A stretch of DNA of 54,275 bases from assembly GCA_964486135.1 (NCBI GenBank), contig CAZAKT010000008.1, forward strand, positions 1-54,275, in the 5' to 3' direction. The position numbers were made by a program, and so were the translations under genes. The notes beneath the pieces were generated by a model that searched no databases, was not told where the DNA came from, and worked only from the letters and a program-made list of their open reading frames with translations. The stretch's first letter is position 1. Each line of letters starts with the position of its first letter. The stretch is from UBA4923 sp964486135. Lineage in GTDB: Bacteria; Bacillota; Clostridia; Saccharofermentanales; DTU023. Shown one piece after another: positions 16,146 through 24,872 of this stretch.

Positions 16146-16253
16146 CTACGTATCTCATTATGGGGTACTATCATAATCCGTCTATCCGCTTGCGCGGATC
16201 TCTCTTTCCGTAGTAGCGAAAAGAGAAAGGACCATCCGGTAATCAGCCGGATG
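16146..16253 (+). ncRNA. Structured 5' leader, possible three-way-junction element
   Basis: CTACG (16146-16150) can pair with CGTAG (16209-16213), enclosing two perfect hairpins: ATTATG/CATAAT at 16157-16177 with a 9-base loop, and ATCCGC/GCGGAT at 16184-16199 with loop TTGC. A further perfect hairpin CATCCGG/CCGGATG at 16233-16253 ends just before the ribosome site. It does not match the purine, THF, lysine or glycine riboswitch signatures I know. It may be an unrecognised regulator or simply a stable leader. Confidence 0.4.
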
Positions 16254-16274
16254 AAATATTATTGGAGGAAGATT

Positions 16275-17504
16275 ATGACTAAGAAAATTCTCGTGGCGTT
16301 GCTTGCCCTGATGATGGTCTTCGCGGTCGTCGCCTGTCGTGGCGATGAGGAACCCGAACCCACATCGCCGCCGGCAACCGAAGGTGAGGCAGAGCCGACA
16401 GAGGGCGAAGCCGAACCGACCGAAGGCGAAGTAGAGTACGACTATAAGATCGGAATCTACACCGGCACCGTCTCACAAGGTGAAGAGGAGTACCAGGCCG
16501 GCCAGAAGATGAAGGAGCGCTATGGCGACAGGATCGTCACGGGGACCTATCCCGATAACTTCGCATCCGAGGTCGAGCAGGTAATCCAGGGCGTTCTGCA
16601 GCTGGCCGCAGACGAAGAGGTGAAAGCCATCGTCTTTGTCCAGGCTGTAGGGGGAGCCGCGGCGGCCATCGACAAGGTTAGGGAGACCCGTCCCGACATG
16701 CTCTTTATCGCGGGTGTCTGCGCTGAGCCCCCGGAGATGATAGCTTCAAAGGCGGACGTCAACCTCCTGGTTGATGAAATTTCCATGGGCCGCACCATCC
16801 CGGAGGAAGCCGCCCGCATGGGAGCTGAGACCTTCATCCACATCTCATTCCCCCGTCACCTGGGCTATGAGACCATCTCGGCCCGTCGCCAGATCATGAT
16901 CGAGACCTGTAAAGAACTCGACATCGAATTTCTGGATATCGAGGCACCCGACCCGACCGGTGACGCCGGCATCTCCGGCGCCCAGCAGTTCATCCGGGAG
17001 AATATCTCCAAGCTGATCGCTGAGCACGGCAAGGACACCGCCTTCTTCTCGACCAACTGCGGCCTGCAGGAACCCCTGATTCAGGAGATCCTCAAGGGTG
17101 GGGCCATCTATCCGCAGCAGTGCTGCCCCAGCCCCTACCACGCTTACCCCGCGGCCCTGGGTGTTGACCTGGAAGGCCATGAAGGTGATGTAAAATACAT
17201 GCTCCAGGCCATCCGCGAGAAACTGGTTGAGAACGACCAGGAAGGCCGTATGTCGACCTGGGGAGTCCCCATCAACATGCTCATGCTGGAAGCTGGTGTT
17301 GAATACGCCATCGAATTCTGCGAAGGCAAGTTCACTGACCGTCACGACCGTGCCGCGCTTGAGCGTGCCATCGCTAAGGTCTCCGAAGAGTACAAGGCAG
17401 GTGAAATTACGATTTCCAACTATGTTCTGGGGGACGACACCGAGCTCGATAACTTCTATCTGCTGCTCGCGCCCTTCGTCGATTTCAGCAAGCCGATTGA
17501 GTAA
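16275..17504 (+). CDS. Substrate-binding lipoprotein of an ABC importer (DUF3798/BMP-like)
   Basis: A 409-residue lipoprotein. The signal peptide MTKKILVALLALMMVFAVVA precedes lipidated Cys21. A linker of EGEAEPT-type repeats follows to about residue 53. The periplasmic-binding-like domain beginning YKIGIYTGTVSQ resembles DUF3798 proteins and, more distantly, the BMP/PnrA nucleoside-binding family. TTGGAGGAAG selects the ATG at 16275; an ATG at 16251 lies inside a leader hairpin. The ATPase and two permeases follow. The ligand is unknown. PnrA-like transporters take nucleosides, but the divergent architecture makes another small solute possible. Confidence 0.82.
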   Translation: MTKKILVALLALMMVFAVVACRGDEEPEPTSPPATEGEAEPTEGEAEPTEGEVEYDYKIGIYTGTVSQGEEEYQAGQKMKERYGDRIVTGTYPDNFASEVEQVIQGVLQLAADEEVKAIVFVQAVGGAAAAIDKVRETRPDMLFIAGVCAEPPEMIASKADVNLLVDEISMGRTIPEEAARMGAETFIHISFPRHLGYETISARRQIMIETCKELDIEFLDIEAPDPTGDAGISGAQQFIRENISKLIAEHGKDTAFFSTNCGLQEPLIQEILKGGAIYPQQCCPSPYHAYPAALGVDLEGHEGDVKYMLQAIREKLVENDQEGRMSTWGVPINMLMLEAGVEYAIEFCEGKFTDRHDRAALERAIAKVSEEYKAGEITISNYVLGDDTELDNFYLLLAPFVDFSKPIE

Positions 17505-17547
17505 ACCGCGCAGGATAACCATTTGATGATGTTTGCCTGATGCATAG

Positions 17548-17584
17548 GCGCGCCGGCTCCTGACTGGGGTCGGTGCGCTTTTTT
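17548..17584 (+). terminator. Intercistronic terminator/attenuator after the binding protein
   Basis: GCGCGCCGGCTCC pairs with GGGGTCGGTGCGC through about 13 bp including wobbles, directly followed by six Ts. It sits between the binding-protein gene and the ATPase gene, where partial termination would make the binding protein more abundant than the transporter core. A second GC-rich hairpin (about 17609-17635) precedes the next ribosome site. Confidence 0.75.
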
Positions 17585-17655
17585 AAAAACGATTATCCAG
17601 GGGCGGGCCGCCGGGTAGCAACCTGGCGGCGGCGCTCGGATTGGAGGAGAAGTAA

Positions 17656-19269
17656 ATGGACGGGCCACCTATTTTATCCATGAAGGGGATAAGCAAGGAA
17701 TATTTTGGCAATCAGGTCTTGAAAAACGTAGACCTGGTCGTCAGGCCAGGCGAAGTCCACGCGCTGGTCGGAGAAAACGGGGCCGGTAAATCGACCTTGA
17801 TGAATATCTTGTTCGGTATGCCTGTCATTCACACGACAGGCGGTTTTAGCGGCGAAGTGGAAATCGCCGGTGAAAAGGTCGCTATTATGAACCCGCATGA
17901 GGCCATGGACCACGGCATCGGCATGGTCCATCAGGAATTCATGCTGATACCCGACTTCACGATCGCGGAAAATATAAAGGTGGGCCGTGAGATTGGAAAT
18001 CCTACGATTTTCTCCAGATTTCTCGGACCCTCAATGGACGTGCTCGACCGCGAAGCCATGAGCCGGGACGCCAGGAAGGCCCTGGCCCGGATCGGTATGA
18101 ATATTGAGGACTATGTCAAGGTCGCCGGCCTGCCGATCGGCTACAAGCAATTCGTCGAGATCGCGCGCGAGATCGACAAGACGGGAATCAAGCTCCTGGT
18201 CTTCGATGAACCGACGGCCGTCCTCACAGAAAGTGAGGCCGAGCGCCTGCTGGAGATCATGAAAATCATCACCGACCAGGGCATCGCTATCATATTCATT
18301 ACCCACCGGCTTGATGAGGTCATGACGGTCGCCGACAGCCTGACCATCCTGAGGGATGGTGAGCTGGTTGACCGGGCCGAGACCAAGGATATCACCATGG
18401 TGGAGATCGCGGCCAAGATGATCGGCCGCAAGGTCGAACGCCTGATCGATGTGGCAGACACCAGCCGCGATCTTAGCGACGCGACGGTCGCCCTGGAGAT
18501 GAATAATTTCAGCGTCGACATGGCCGGTGAGCAGGTCAAGGGGATGGATGTCACCATCCGGCAAGGTGAAATATTTGGCTTTGGCGGCCTGGCAGGCCAG
18601 GGAAAGATCGGGATTATCAACGGAATAATGGGTCTTTTCCCGGCTGAAGGCGATCTTTACGTCTTCGGGGAAAAACTCCGCCTGGATCGACTGGGCGAGG
18701 CGCTGAGCCACGATGTGGCCTTTGTGTCCGAGGACCGGCGGGGGGTTGGACTCCTGCTCAATGAATCCATTGAGCGGAATATCATCTTCTCGGCCATGCA
18801 GGTCGACAACCAGTTTCTCCGGCGTTTCGGCCCCATAAAAATGATTAACAGGAGCAAGGCGAAGAAGCATGCGCTCGATATGATAAAGTTGCTGGATATC
18901 CGCTGTACAGGGCCTCAACAAAAGACAGGCAGCCTGTCCGGCGGGAATCAGCAGAAGGTCTGTCTTGCCCGCGCCCTTACCATAGGCCCAAAGATTCTCA
19001 TCGTGGCGGAGCCGACACGGGGTATAGACATTGGCGCGAAGAAGCTCGTTCTGGAGCACCTGGTCAAAATTAACCTTGACCTTGGGATGACCATCATCAT
19101 CATCAGCTCCGAACTGGTGGAACTCCGCTCCATCTGTGACCGGATTGGAATTGTCGCGGAAGGCAAGGTGGCGGAGATTCTTCCTCCGGATGCTTCAGAC
19201 GCGGCCTTCGGCCTGGCCATGTCAGGGGTAGCCCTTAACACTGTTGAAGGGGAGGTCGACAATGAGTAA
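17656..19269 (+). CDS. ABC transporter ATPase with two nucleotide-binding domains
   Basis: A 537-residue cytoplasmic ATPase of the RbsA/MglA/YufO layout. The first domain has Walker A GENGAGKST (residues 39-47) and Walker B LLVFDEPTAVL, but its signature region is the divergent GYKQFVEIAREI rather than LSGGQ. The second domain has a degenerate Walker A (GLAGQGKIG), a normal LSGGNQQKV signature, and VAEPTRGIDIGAK in place of the usual DEPT. Unequal sites are usual in this family. TTGGAGGAG lies before the ATG. It powers import with the two following permeases. Confidence 0.92.
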   Translation: MDGPPILSMKGISKEYFGNQVLKNVDLVVRPGEVHALVGENGAGKSTLMNILFGMPVIHTTGGFSGEVEIAGEKVAIMNPHEAMDHGIGMVHQEFMLIPDFTIAENIKVGREIGNPTIFSRFLGPSMDVLDREAMSRDARKALARIGMNIEDYVKVAGLPIGYKQFVEIAREIDKTGIKLLVFDEPTAVLTESEAERLLEIMKIITDQGIAIIFITHRLDEVMTVADSLTILRDGELVDRAETKDITMVEIAAKMIGRKVERLIDVADTSRDLSDATVALEMNNFSVDMAGEQVKGMDVTIRQGEIFGFGGLAGQGKIGIINGIMGLFPAEGDLYVFGEKLRLDRLGEALSHDVAFVSEDRRGVGLLLNESIERNIIFSAMQVDNQFLRRFGPIKMINRSKAKKHALDMIKLLDIRCTGPQQKTGSLSGGNQQKVCLARALTIGPKILIVAEPTRGIDIGAKKLVLEHLVKINLDLGMTIIIISSELVELRSICDRIGIVAEGKVAEILPPDASDAAFGLAMSGVALNTVEGEVDNE

Positions 19270-20368
19270 CACCAAGCAAATGATCCAGCGTATCGGCTGG
19301 CCGAGGCTGATTATTGGCCTCTTCTTCATCCTGCTGATCGCCGTCTCCCCCCTGGTGGATTTGAAATTGACGGATGTCATCAGCGACGTGCTCCGCCGCT
19401 GGTCCATGTTCGGCATTCTCATCCTGGCCATGGTACCCGGCGTCCAGAGCGGTATCGGACTGAACTTCGGTGTCTCGCTCGGTATTGTGGCCGGCCTGAT
19501 CGGCGGGACCACTGCTATCGAGCTGTCCTTCCGCCACGGTGCGGCCAGGCCCTGGACCGACCTGGGTTTCGCCCTCCTGATCGCCATCCCCATCGCTGCC
19601 CTGCTGGGCTACATTTATGGTCTCCTGCTCAACCGGGTCAAGGGATCGGAGATGACAGTATCCACCTATGTGGGCTTTTCAGTCATCGCCCTGTCCAACA
19701 TCGTATGGTTGCTCCTTCCCTTCAAGTCGGGCATCCTGATCTGGCCCATCGCCGGGGAGGGCATGCGTAACACCATCAACCTGGATGATAGCTTTGGCGG
19801 TCTTCTGAGCAATCCCGACGTCGTCGCCCAGCAACCGGCTTCCTTGAGGTGGCTGGCCTTCGAGTTGGGAGGCGTGGTTGTCCCGCTCGGTATGATCCTG
19901 GTCTTCCTCTTCGCCTGTCTTTTGGTCTGGCTTTACCTGAGAAGCAAAAAGGGAATTGCCATGAGCGCGGCTGGCGAAAATGAACTGTTTACACGATCCA
20001 ACGCCATCAATGTCAACAACATGCGGATCCTGGGCACCATCCTGTCGACCGTACTCGGCGCCATTGGCATCATCATGTACGCTCAGGTATTCGGCTTTCT
20101 ACAGCTTTACAATGCTCCACTTATGATGGGCTTCCAATGTGTCGCGGCCGTCCTGATCGGTGGGGCGACCACTCGCCGGGCCTCGGTGACCAATGTCATC
20201 GTCGGTGGCCTGCTCTTCCAGGGAATCCTGACGACGTCACTGCCGGTCATCAAGCGCTTGATGCCCTCGGGCAGCACCTTGTCGGAGGTGGTCCGGATCA
20301 TCATTTCGAACGGCATCATCCTCTACGCCCTGTCGAAAACGAAAGGAGGAAACCAGATTGAAAAATAA
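19262..20368 (+). CDS. ABC transporter permease 1 (BPD_transp_2 family)
   Basis: A 368-residue integral membrane protein with about nine to ten hydrophobic segments. The conserved cytoplasmic GENELFTRSNAINVNNMRILGTILS loop matches the GEN/ANA region of ribose- and nucleoside-type permeases. The ATG at 19262 has GGGGAGG upstream and overlaps the ATPase stop by 8 bases (ATGAGTAA). The alternative start 6 codons upstream has no better ribosome site. It presumably forms a heterodimer with the next gene's product. Confidence 0.9.
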   Translation: MSNTKQMIQRIGWPRLIIGLFFILLIAVSPLVDLKLTDVISDVLRRWSMFGILILAMVPGVQSGIGLNFGVSLGIVAGLIGGTTAIELSFRHGAARPWTDLGFALLIAIPIAALLGYIYGLLLNRVKGSEMTVSTYVGFSVIALSNIVWLLLPFKSGILIWPIAGEGMRNTINLDDSFGGLLSNPDVVAQQPASLRWLAFELGGVVVPLGMILVFLFACLLVWLYLRSKKGIAMSAAGENELFTRSNAINVNNMRILGTILSTVLGAIGIIMYAQVFGFLQLYNAPLMMGFQCVAAVLIGGATTRRASVTNVIVGGLLFQGILTTSLPVIKRLMPSGSTLSEVVRIIISNGIILYALSKTKGGNQIEK

Positions 20369-21857
20369 GCCGGATATGAATCAATCGGATGTTTCCCGGC
20401 CGGACGCCATCCTGATCCAGGAAGAAAGCTTCCTACAAAAAACCCTGAGCTGGCTCTTTGAAAACAAGGTCATGCTCCTTTTCGTCGCCCTTTGCATCGG
20501 GGCTGTCGCCGTCTCAGGCAACTCGGTAGCCTTCGTCCTCGAGAACGTGCTGGTCCGTTTTGGGCGGAACGGTTTTACCGTCCTGTCCCTCCTGATCCCG
20601 GTCCTGGCCGGTATGGGACTGAACTTCAGCATTGTCATCGGGGCCATCGCCGCCCAGGTCGGTATCTTTTTCGCGGTCGACTGGGGTCTGGCCGGCATGA
20701 CCGGCATGCTGGTCGCCTTCCTGATCACCACGCCTTTGACTGTCCTTTTCGGCTTCGGAGTTGGCCGCCTCTTCAACAAGATGAAGGGGGCGGAGATGAT
20801 CGCTGGCCTGATCCTGGGCTACTTTGCCGACGGGCTCTACCAGCTCTTCTTCCTTTACATCCTGGGGGGTGTCCTGCCGGTCAAGAATAATGCCCTGGTT
20901 ATCCCAGGCGGCATTGGGATCAAGAATAGCATCGACCTGACAGGCAATATGAAATACGCCCTGGACCTGGTCAAGATGGTAGACCTCCTCCTGGTCCTCT
21001 TCATTGCCATCGCGGTCATTTCGGTAATCCGGATTTTCCTGCAAATAAAAAACAAGCAGGGCGTCCCCGTCAAGACCGTGGTTTTCCTGGTGATATCGGC
21101 GGCCCTCTACGGGGCCACCTATATCCCGGCAGTTGAGCGTTACCTTATGACAGACCGTCTGCCCCTGGTGAATGCCATTGAGATGGGCAGTGTCCTGGTC
21201 CTGGTCTTCGCGGCATGGAAGCTGATCGAAAACAAGCTGAAACCCCGTGAAAGATTCAAGACGGGCCGCTACATCACCATGATCATTGCATCGGTGGCCC
21301 TTCATGCGGCCACCTATATCCCGGTCGTCTACCAGACCATCAGGAATGCCTCGATCTCGGTTCTCCCCTTCGCCCTCATTGTCGGCATCTGCGCCTTTAA
21401 CCGGACCTTCCTGTCGACCCGGATAGGACAAAATATGAGGACGGTCGGCCAGAGCCAGGTGATCGCCAACGCATCCGGCATCCATGTGGATCGGGTCCGG
21501 GTCCTGGCCATGATCATCTCCACGGTCCTGGCCGGTTGGGGTCAGTTGATCTACCTGCAGAACCTGGGGACCTTCGCGACCTATGGGGCCCACCTCCAGG
21601 TGGGACAGTTCGCCATCGCAGCCCTCCTGGTCGGCGGTGCCTCCGTCCAGAAGGCCACCAACAAGCAGGCGATCACGGGGATCATCCTTTTCCACATGCT
21701 CTTCATCGTGGCTCCGGAGGCCGGTACGGTCCTCTTCAACAATGCCATGATCGGTGAGTACTTCCGGGTCTTCGTCTCCTACGGAGTCATCGCCCTGGCC
21801 CTGGCCATGCACGCCTGGCAGCGCAAAAAGAAACCGGCTCTCGAACTGCCGGACTAG
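20358..21857 (+). CDS. ABC transporter permease 2 (BPD_transp_2 family)
   Basis: A 499-residue membrane protein, longer than its partner. The N-terminal half and the last ~170 residues resemble branched-chain/ribose-type permeases, including the RTVGQSQVIANASGIHVDRVR loop. In between, roughly residues 205-330 hold extra hydrophobic segments separated by charged loops (KNKQGVPVKT, KPRERFKTGRY), an insertion relative to standard members. The start is TTG at 20358 with GGAGG 8 bases upstream, overlapping the previous stop by 11 bases. Confidence 0.88.
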   Translation: MKNKPDMNQSDVSRPDAILIQEESFLQKTLSWLFENKVMLLFVALCIGAVAVSGNSVAFVLENVLVRFGRNGFTVLSLLIPVLAGMGLNFSIVIGAIAAQVGIFFAVDWGLAGMTGMLVAFLITTPLTVLFGFGVGRLFNKMKGAEMIAGLILGYFADGLYQLFFLYILGGVLPVKNNALVIPGGIGIKNSIDLTGNMKYALDLVKMVDLLLVLFIAIAVISVIRIFLQIKNKQGVPVKTVVFLVISAALYGATYIPAVERYLMTDRLPLVNAIEMGSVLVLVFAAWKLIENKLKPRERFKTGRYITMIIASVALHAATYIPVVYQTIRNASISVLPFALIVGICAFNRTFLSTRIGQNMRTVGQSQVIANASGIHVDRVRVLAMIISTVLAGWGQLIYLQNLGTFATYGAHLQVGQFAIAALLVGGASVQKATNKQAITGIILFHMLFIVAPEAGTVLFNNAMIGEYFRVFVSYGVIALALAMHAWQRKKKPALELPD

Positions 21858-21879
21858 CTTGACCCAAGGGTTAATGAAA

Positions 21880-21915
21880 GGCTGCCCCCCGCCACGGTGG
21901 GGGGCAGCCTTTTTT
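21880..21915 (+). terminator. Strong terminator of the ABC importer operon
   Basis: GGCTGCCCCCC pairs perfectly with GGGGGGCAGCC around a short GCCACGGT loop and is followed by six Ts. It lies between convergent genes, and the reverse strand (A tract before the hairpin) could contribute to ending the opposing operon as well. Confidence 0.9.
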
Positions 21916-21953
21916 GTGCGAATAATACTTGAGCCCTTCCGGTGGGCAGGGAC

Positions 21954-23153
21954 CTATCCGCCACAATCCTCCTCATGCACGTGATCCTGGCAGACCGAAC
22001 CTGTGGACACGAGCCTTCCGTCCAACCAGGCCTGGGCGGCCTCTTTGGCTGGGCCTGACGCCCCCACGACGACCTCAATCCCCTTCTCACGGAAGATGTC
22101 CACGGCGCCGCCCCCCATGCCGCCTGAGATGATGACCTTGACTCCCAGCTCGTTCAGAAAGTTGGGAAGAAAACCGGGCCGGTGGCCTGGGTTGGGAACC
22201 GACTGGCTGGCCAGTATCTTCCCGTCCCTGCTTTCATAGATATTGAAATTCTCACAGTGTCCGAAGTGTTCCGTTACCTTCTCGCCTTCACTTGCGACCG
22301 CAATCTTAAGCATAGCCTTCTCTTCCGTCCCTTCCAGTAAGTCCGCGGCCTGCTCCAGCCAGCCGCCTTCCAGCTCTTCTATTTGCCCCCTGTCGGCCGC
22401 CTCCGCGATCCTGGGATCGACCGGCAGGCGGGCCAGCAGTTTGAGTCCATGTTTTTCGGCGACCTCCCCGATATGACTGTCACCGAAGATGGGATAATCC
22501 TTGCCGTTGTCGGGACAAGTGAAGTAGGCCATGTTCTCGACCAGGCCCAGGACGGAGATGTCCATCATGCCGGCCATATTGACGGCCTTCTCCACGATCA
22601 TGGCGACCAGTTCCTGGGGGGAGGTCACCACGACAATCCCGTCCACGGCGATTGATTGGAAAACAGTGAGGGGGACATCACCCGTCCCGGGCGGCATATC
22701 GATGAACATATAGTCGATATCCTTCCAGATGACATCGGTCCAAAATTGCTTAACCACCCCGGCGATGAGCGGTCCCCGCCAGATGACCGGATCCGTTTCC
22801 TCCTGAAGGAGCAGGTTCATGGACATAATATCGATACCGGACCGGCTCCGGACAGGGAAGAGGCCCAACTCACTGCTCCTGGCCTTCTCCGTCAGACCGA
22901 ACATCTTGGGTATGGAGGATCCCGTCACGTCAGCATCCAGGATGGCGGCCCGGTAGCCCCTTCGGGCCATGACCGCCGCCAGGAGCGCAGTGACCAGAGA
23001 CTTGCCCACTCCCCCCTTGCCGCTCATGACGGCTATGACCTTCCCCACCTGACTCAGCTCGTGCAGATGCTCCGTAAAATCGGGGGTTTCCTCTCTCCTG
23101 TCCTGGCAGTCCTCCAGGCAATGACCGCAGTCCTGATTGCAATTGTCACTCAT
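21954..23153 (-). CDS. Mrp/NBP35-type ATPase fused to a NifX-like domain
   Basis: A 399-residue protein. Four cysteines near the N-terminus (5, 9, 12, 16) precede the deviant Walker A GKGGVGKS (residues 45-52). The ATPase core has DADVTGSSIPKMFG and DMPPGTGD, as in Mrp Fe-S carriers. From about residue 284 a second domain (MLKIAVASEGEKVTEHFGHC) is of the dinitrogenase iron-molybdenum cofactor (NifX/NifB) type. Mrp proteins bind and transfer Fe-S clusters. The same pairing occurs near orange-protein genes in Desulfovibrio. It is the last gene of the ORP-like operon. Confidence 0.9.
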   Translation of the reverse strand: MSDNCNQDCGHCLEDCQDRREETPDFTEHLHELSQVGKVIAVMSGKGGVGKSLVTALLAAVMARRGYRAAILDADVTGSSIPKMFGLTEKARSSELGLFPVRSRSGIDIMSMNLLLQEETDPVIWRGPLIAGVVKQFWTDVIWKDIDYMFIDMPPGTGDVPLTVFQSIAVDGIVVVTSPQELVAMIVEKAVNMAGMMDISVLGLVENMAYFTCPDNGKDYPIFGDSHIGEVAEKHGLKLLARLPVDPRIAEAADRGQIEELEGGWLEQAADLLEGTEEKAMLKIAVASEGEKVTEHFGHCENFNIYESRDGKILASQSVPNPGHRPGFLPNFLNELGVKVIISGGMGGGAVDIFREKGIEVVVGASGPAKEAAQAWLDGRLVSTGSVCQDHVHEEDCGG

Positions 23154-23169
23154 GATCCAACTCCGTTAC

Positions 23170-23988
23170 TTATATTTCAATTACGCTTCCTGTCGCCAGG
23201 TAATGTATCCGTTCACCCATGATCTCTTTCAGACGCTTATAGGGGACCAGTCCGGTGCAGTGGCCGGTATAATAAACTGATCCTGTGTCAAGCAGGAAGC
23301 CGGCCACCCGGTCGATTTCCTCATAACTGTCGTGCTCATCCCCCTTGGAAAGGTGAAAGCCCCCCAATACGTAGTCGGGGTAGCGGCCCTTGATCGAATG
23401 GAAGTGACGGACGATATTGACGATACCATTATGGGCACAGCCGGTAAACAGGACCATCCTGTCCCCCTCCTCGATGACCAGGTTCTGTTCGTGGACGAAG
23501 AGATCATCGACCGGCCCGTCCGCTGTCCCCATAAGCAGGTCCTTGTTCGAGGCCGGGAGGGCTTCCGTCTGGCCCACATTGGAGAAGACCCGCAGTCCTT
23601 TGGTGATCGTAAACCGGTCAGTTGTGAAGACCATCCGCCTGTTCTCTTCCAGGGCCGGATCAATCCCGATCGGCTGGAGTTCCCCTCCAGCCCGCCGGAC
23701 GTAGTAGTTCCCAAAAGCCAGGGGGTGGATGAAGACTTCCGCCTTATCGTTGATTTCCAGGAAGCGTCCGAGTCCGCCTCCGTGGTCGTAATGGCCGTGC
23801 GAAATGACAGCGAAGTCAACCTGGGAAAGGTCGACGCCCATTTTCCCGGCATTTTCCAAAAAGAGGTTGCTGGCTCCCGTATCAAAAAGGATCCTGTAGC
23901 CGAGCGCCTCGATATGGAGACTGAGCCCGTGCTCGGAGCCGAGCCCTTCTCCTGTTGACGTATTTTCCACCAGGGTCTTGATGATCAT
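23170..23988 (-). CDS. MBL-fold metallohydrolase
   Basis: A 272-residue metallo-beta-lactamase-fold protein with the metal-binding motif SHGHYDHGGG and later VLFTGCAHNGIVN, the pattern of archaeal/clostridial MBL proteins annotated as dihydropterin-ribofuranosyl-aminobenzene-phosphate synthase-like. It is soluble and of normal length. Its ATG overlaps the stop of the upstream MinD-like gene by 4 bases. Such MBL proteins recur in ORP-like clusters, but the reaction is unknown. Confidence 0.88.
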   Translation of the reverse strand: MIIKTLVENTSTGEGLGSEHGLSLHIEALGYRILFDTGASNLFLENAGKMGVDLSQVDFAVISHGHYDHGGGLGRFLEINDKAEVFIHPLAFGNYYVRRAGGELQPIGIDPALEENRRMVFTTDRFTITKGLRVFSNVGQTEALPASNKDLLMGTADGPVDDLFVHEQNLVIEEGDRMVLFTGCAHNGIVNIVRHFHSIKGRYPDYVLGGFHLSKGDEHDSYEEIDRVAGFLLDTGSVYYTGHCTGLVPYKRLKEIMGERIHYLATGSVIEI

Positions 23989-24872
23989 TGGGGCTTATCC
24001 TCCCTTTCCTGGAAGAGCAGGGCCAGGGTCCTCCGGTAGATGTCTTTTGCCGCCCTGCCTGACGGGCAATCGCTTTCAACAATCGTCCGCCCGCTGTTGA
24101 TGGCCCTGACGGCTTCCGGATCAAAGGGGATCAGGCCGACAAAGGGCAGGTTCTCAGCTTCACAGAAGCGCTTGATTTGATCTGTCCTTTCCGGGTTGCT
24201 GTCATACTTATTGACACAGACCGCAAGGCCCACCCCGAACTTCATGGCCGTATCGATGACCCGCTTCATGTCACTGATCCCCGACACGGAGGGCTCCGCG
24301 ACGATCAGAACCCAATCGACCCCGCTCAGGGAGGCGATGACCGGGCAACCAATGCCGGGCGAGCCGTCGATGATGGCGAATTCCCTGACCAGGGCCTCCT
24401 CCCGCATCTGTTTCTTCACCTCCGCGACCAGAAGGCCCGACATTCCGCTTCCCATCCTGAGCTGGGCCGTGGAAAAGACCTGTTCCCCCTCCTTGTAGAG
24501 GATCAGGTCGCCTGAAACAGTAGGCAGCATGGTGATGGCATCTACCGGACAGACCAGATCGCAGACGGCGCAGCCTTCACAGGCAAAGGGGTCGACCCAA
24601 TGGCTGTCCTCCCCCACCTGGATGGCCTTGAAGCGGCAATGTTCCTTGCATAGCCCGCAGTTGATGCAGGCTTCCGGGTCGATCTCCGCCTTGGGCAAAC
24701 CGTAGAAATCCTGTCGGGCAGGTTGACCTGTCTGGTCCATGATCAGGTGCAGATTGGGAGCCTCCACGTCACAATCCGCGAAGGTCCTGGCCTGGGCCAA
24801 CTTGATGAAGGCACTAGCCAGGGTCGTCTTCCCGGTCCCCCCCTTGCCGCTCAGGATCAGCAATTGTTTCAC
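23985..24872 (-). CDS. MinD-family ATPase with inserted 2[4Fe-4S] ferredoxin domain (copy B)
   Basis: A 295-residue ParA/MinD-type ATPase. The deviant Walker A SGKGGTGKT is at residues 8-16. A ferredoxin-like insert with two CxxCxxCxxxC groups (CINCGLCKEHC and CEGCAVCDLVC) occupies about residues 70-115. The IIDGSPGIGCPV switch region follows. It is a paralogue of the adjacent upstream gene and overlaps it by 4 bases. Paired proteins of this kind form part of the ORP complex of Desulfovibrio, where they bind Fe-S clusters and nucleotides. A redox-gated ATPase role is inferred. Confidence 0.88.
   Translation of the reverse strand: MKQLLILSGKGGTGKTTLASAFIKLAQARTFADCDVEAPNLHLIMDQTGQPARQDFYGLPKAEIDPEACINCGLCKEHCRFKAIQVGEDSHWVDPFACEGCAVCDLVCPVDAITMLPTVSGDLILYKEGEQVFSTAQLRMGSGMSGLLVAEVKKQMREEALVREFAIIDGSPGIGCPVIASLSGVDWVLIVAEPSVSGISDMKRVIDTAMKFGVGLAVCVNKYDSNPERTDQIKRFCEAENLPFVGLIPFDPEAVRAINSGRTIVESDCPSGRAAKDIYRRTLALLFQEREDKPQ

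Noticed and set aside
16148..16274. Purine riboswitch before the BMP-like importer
   Set aside because: The three-way junction lacks the conserved purine-aptamer junction sequences and kissing-loop pairs, so no known class was assigned.
20514..21812. 432-residue minus-strand open frame opposite permease 2
   Set aside because: Extreme Asp/His/Gln/Gly composition mirrors a membrane-protein gene on the other strand; no start signal.
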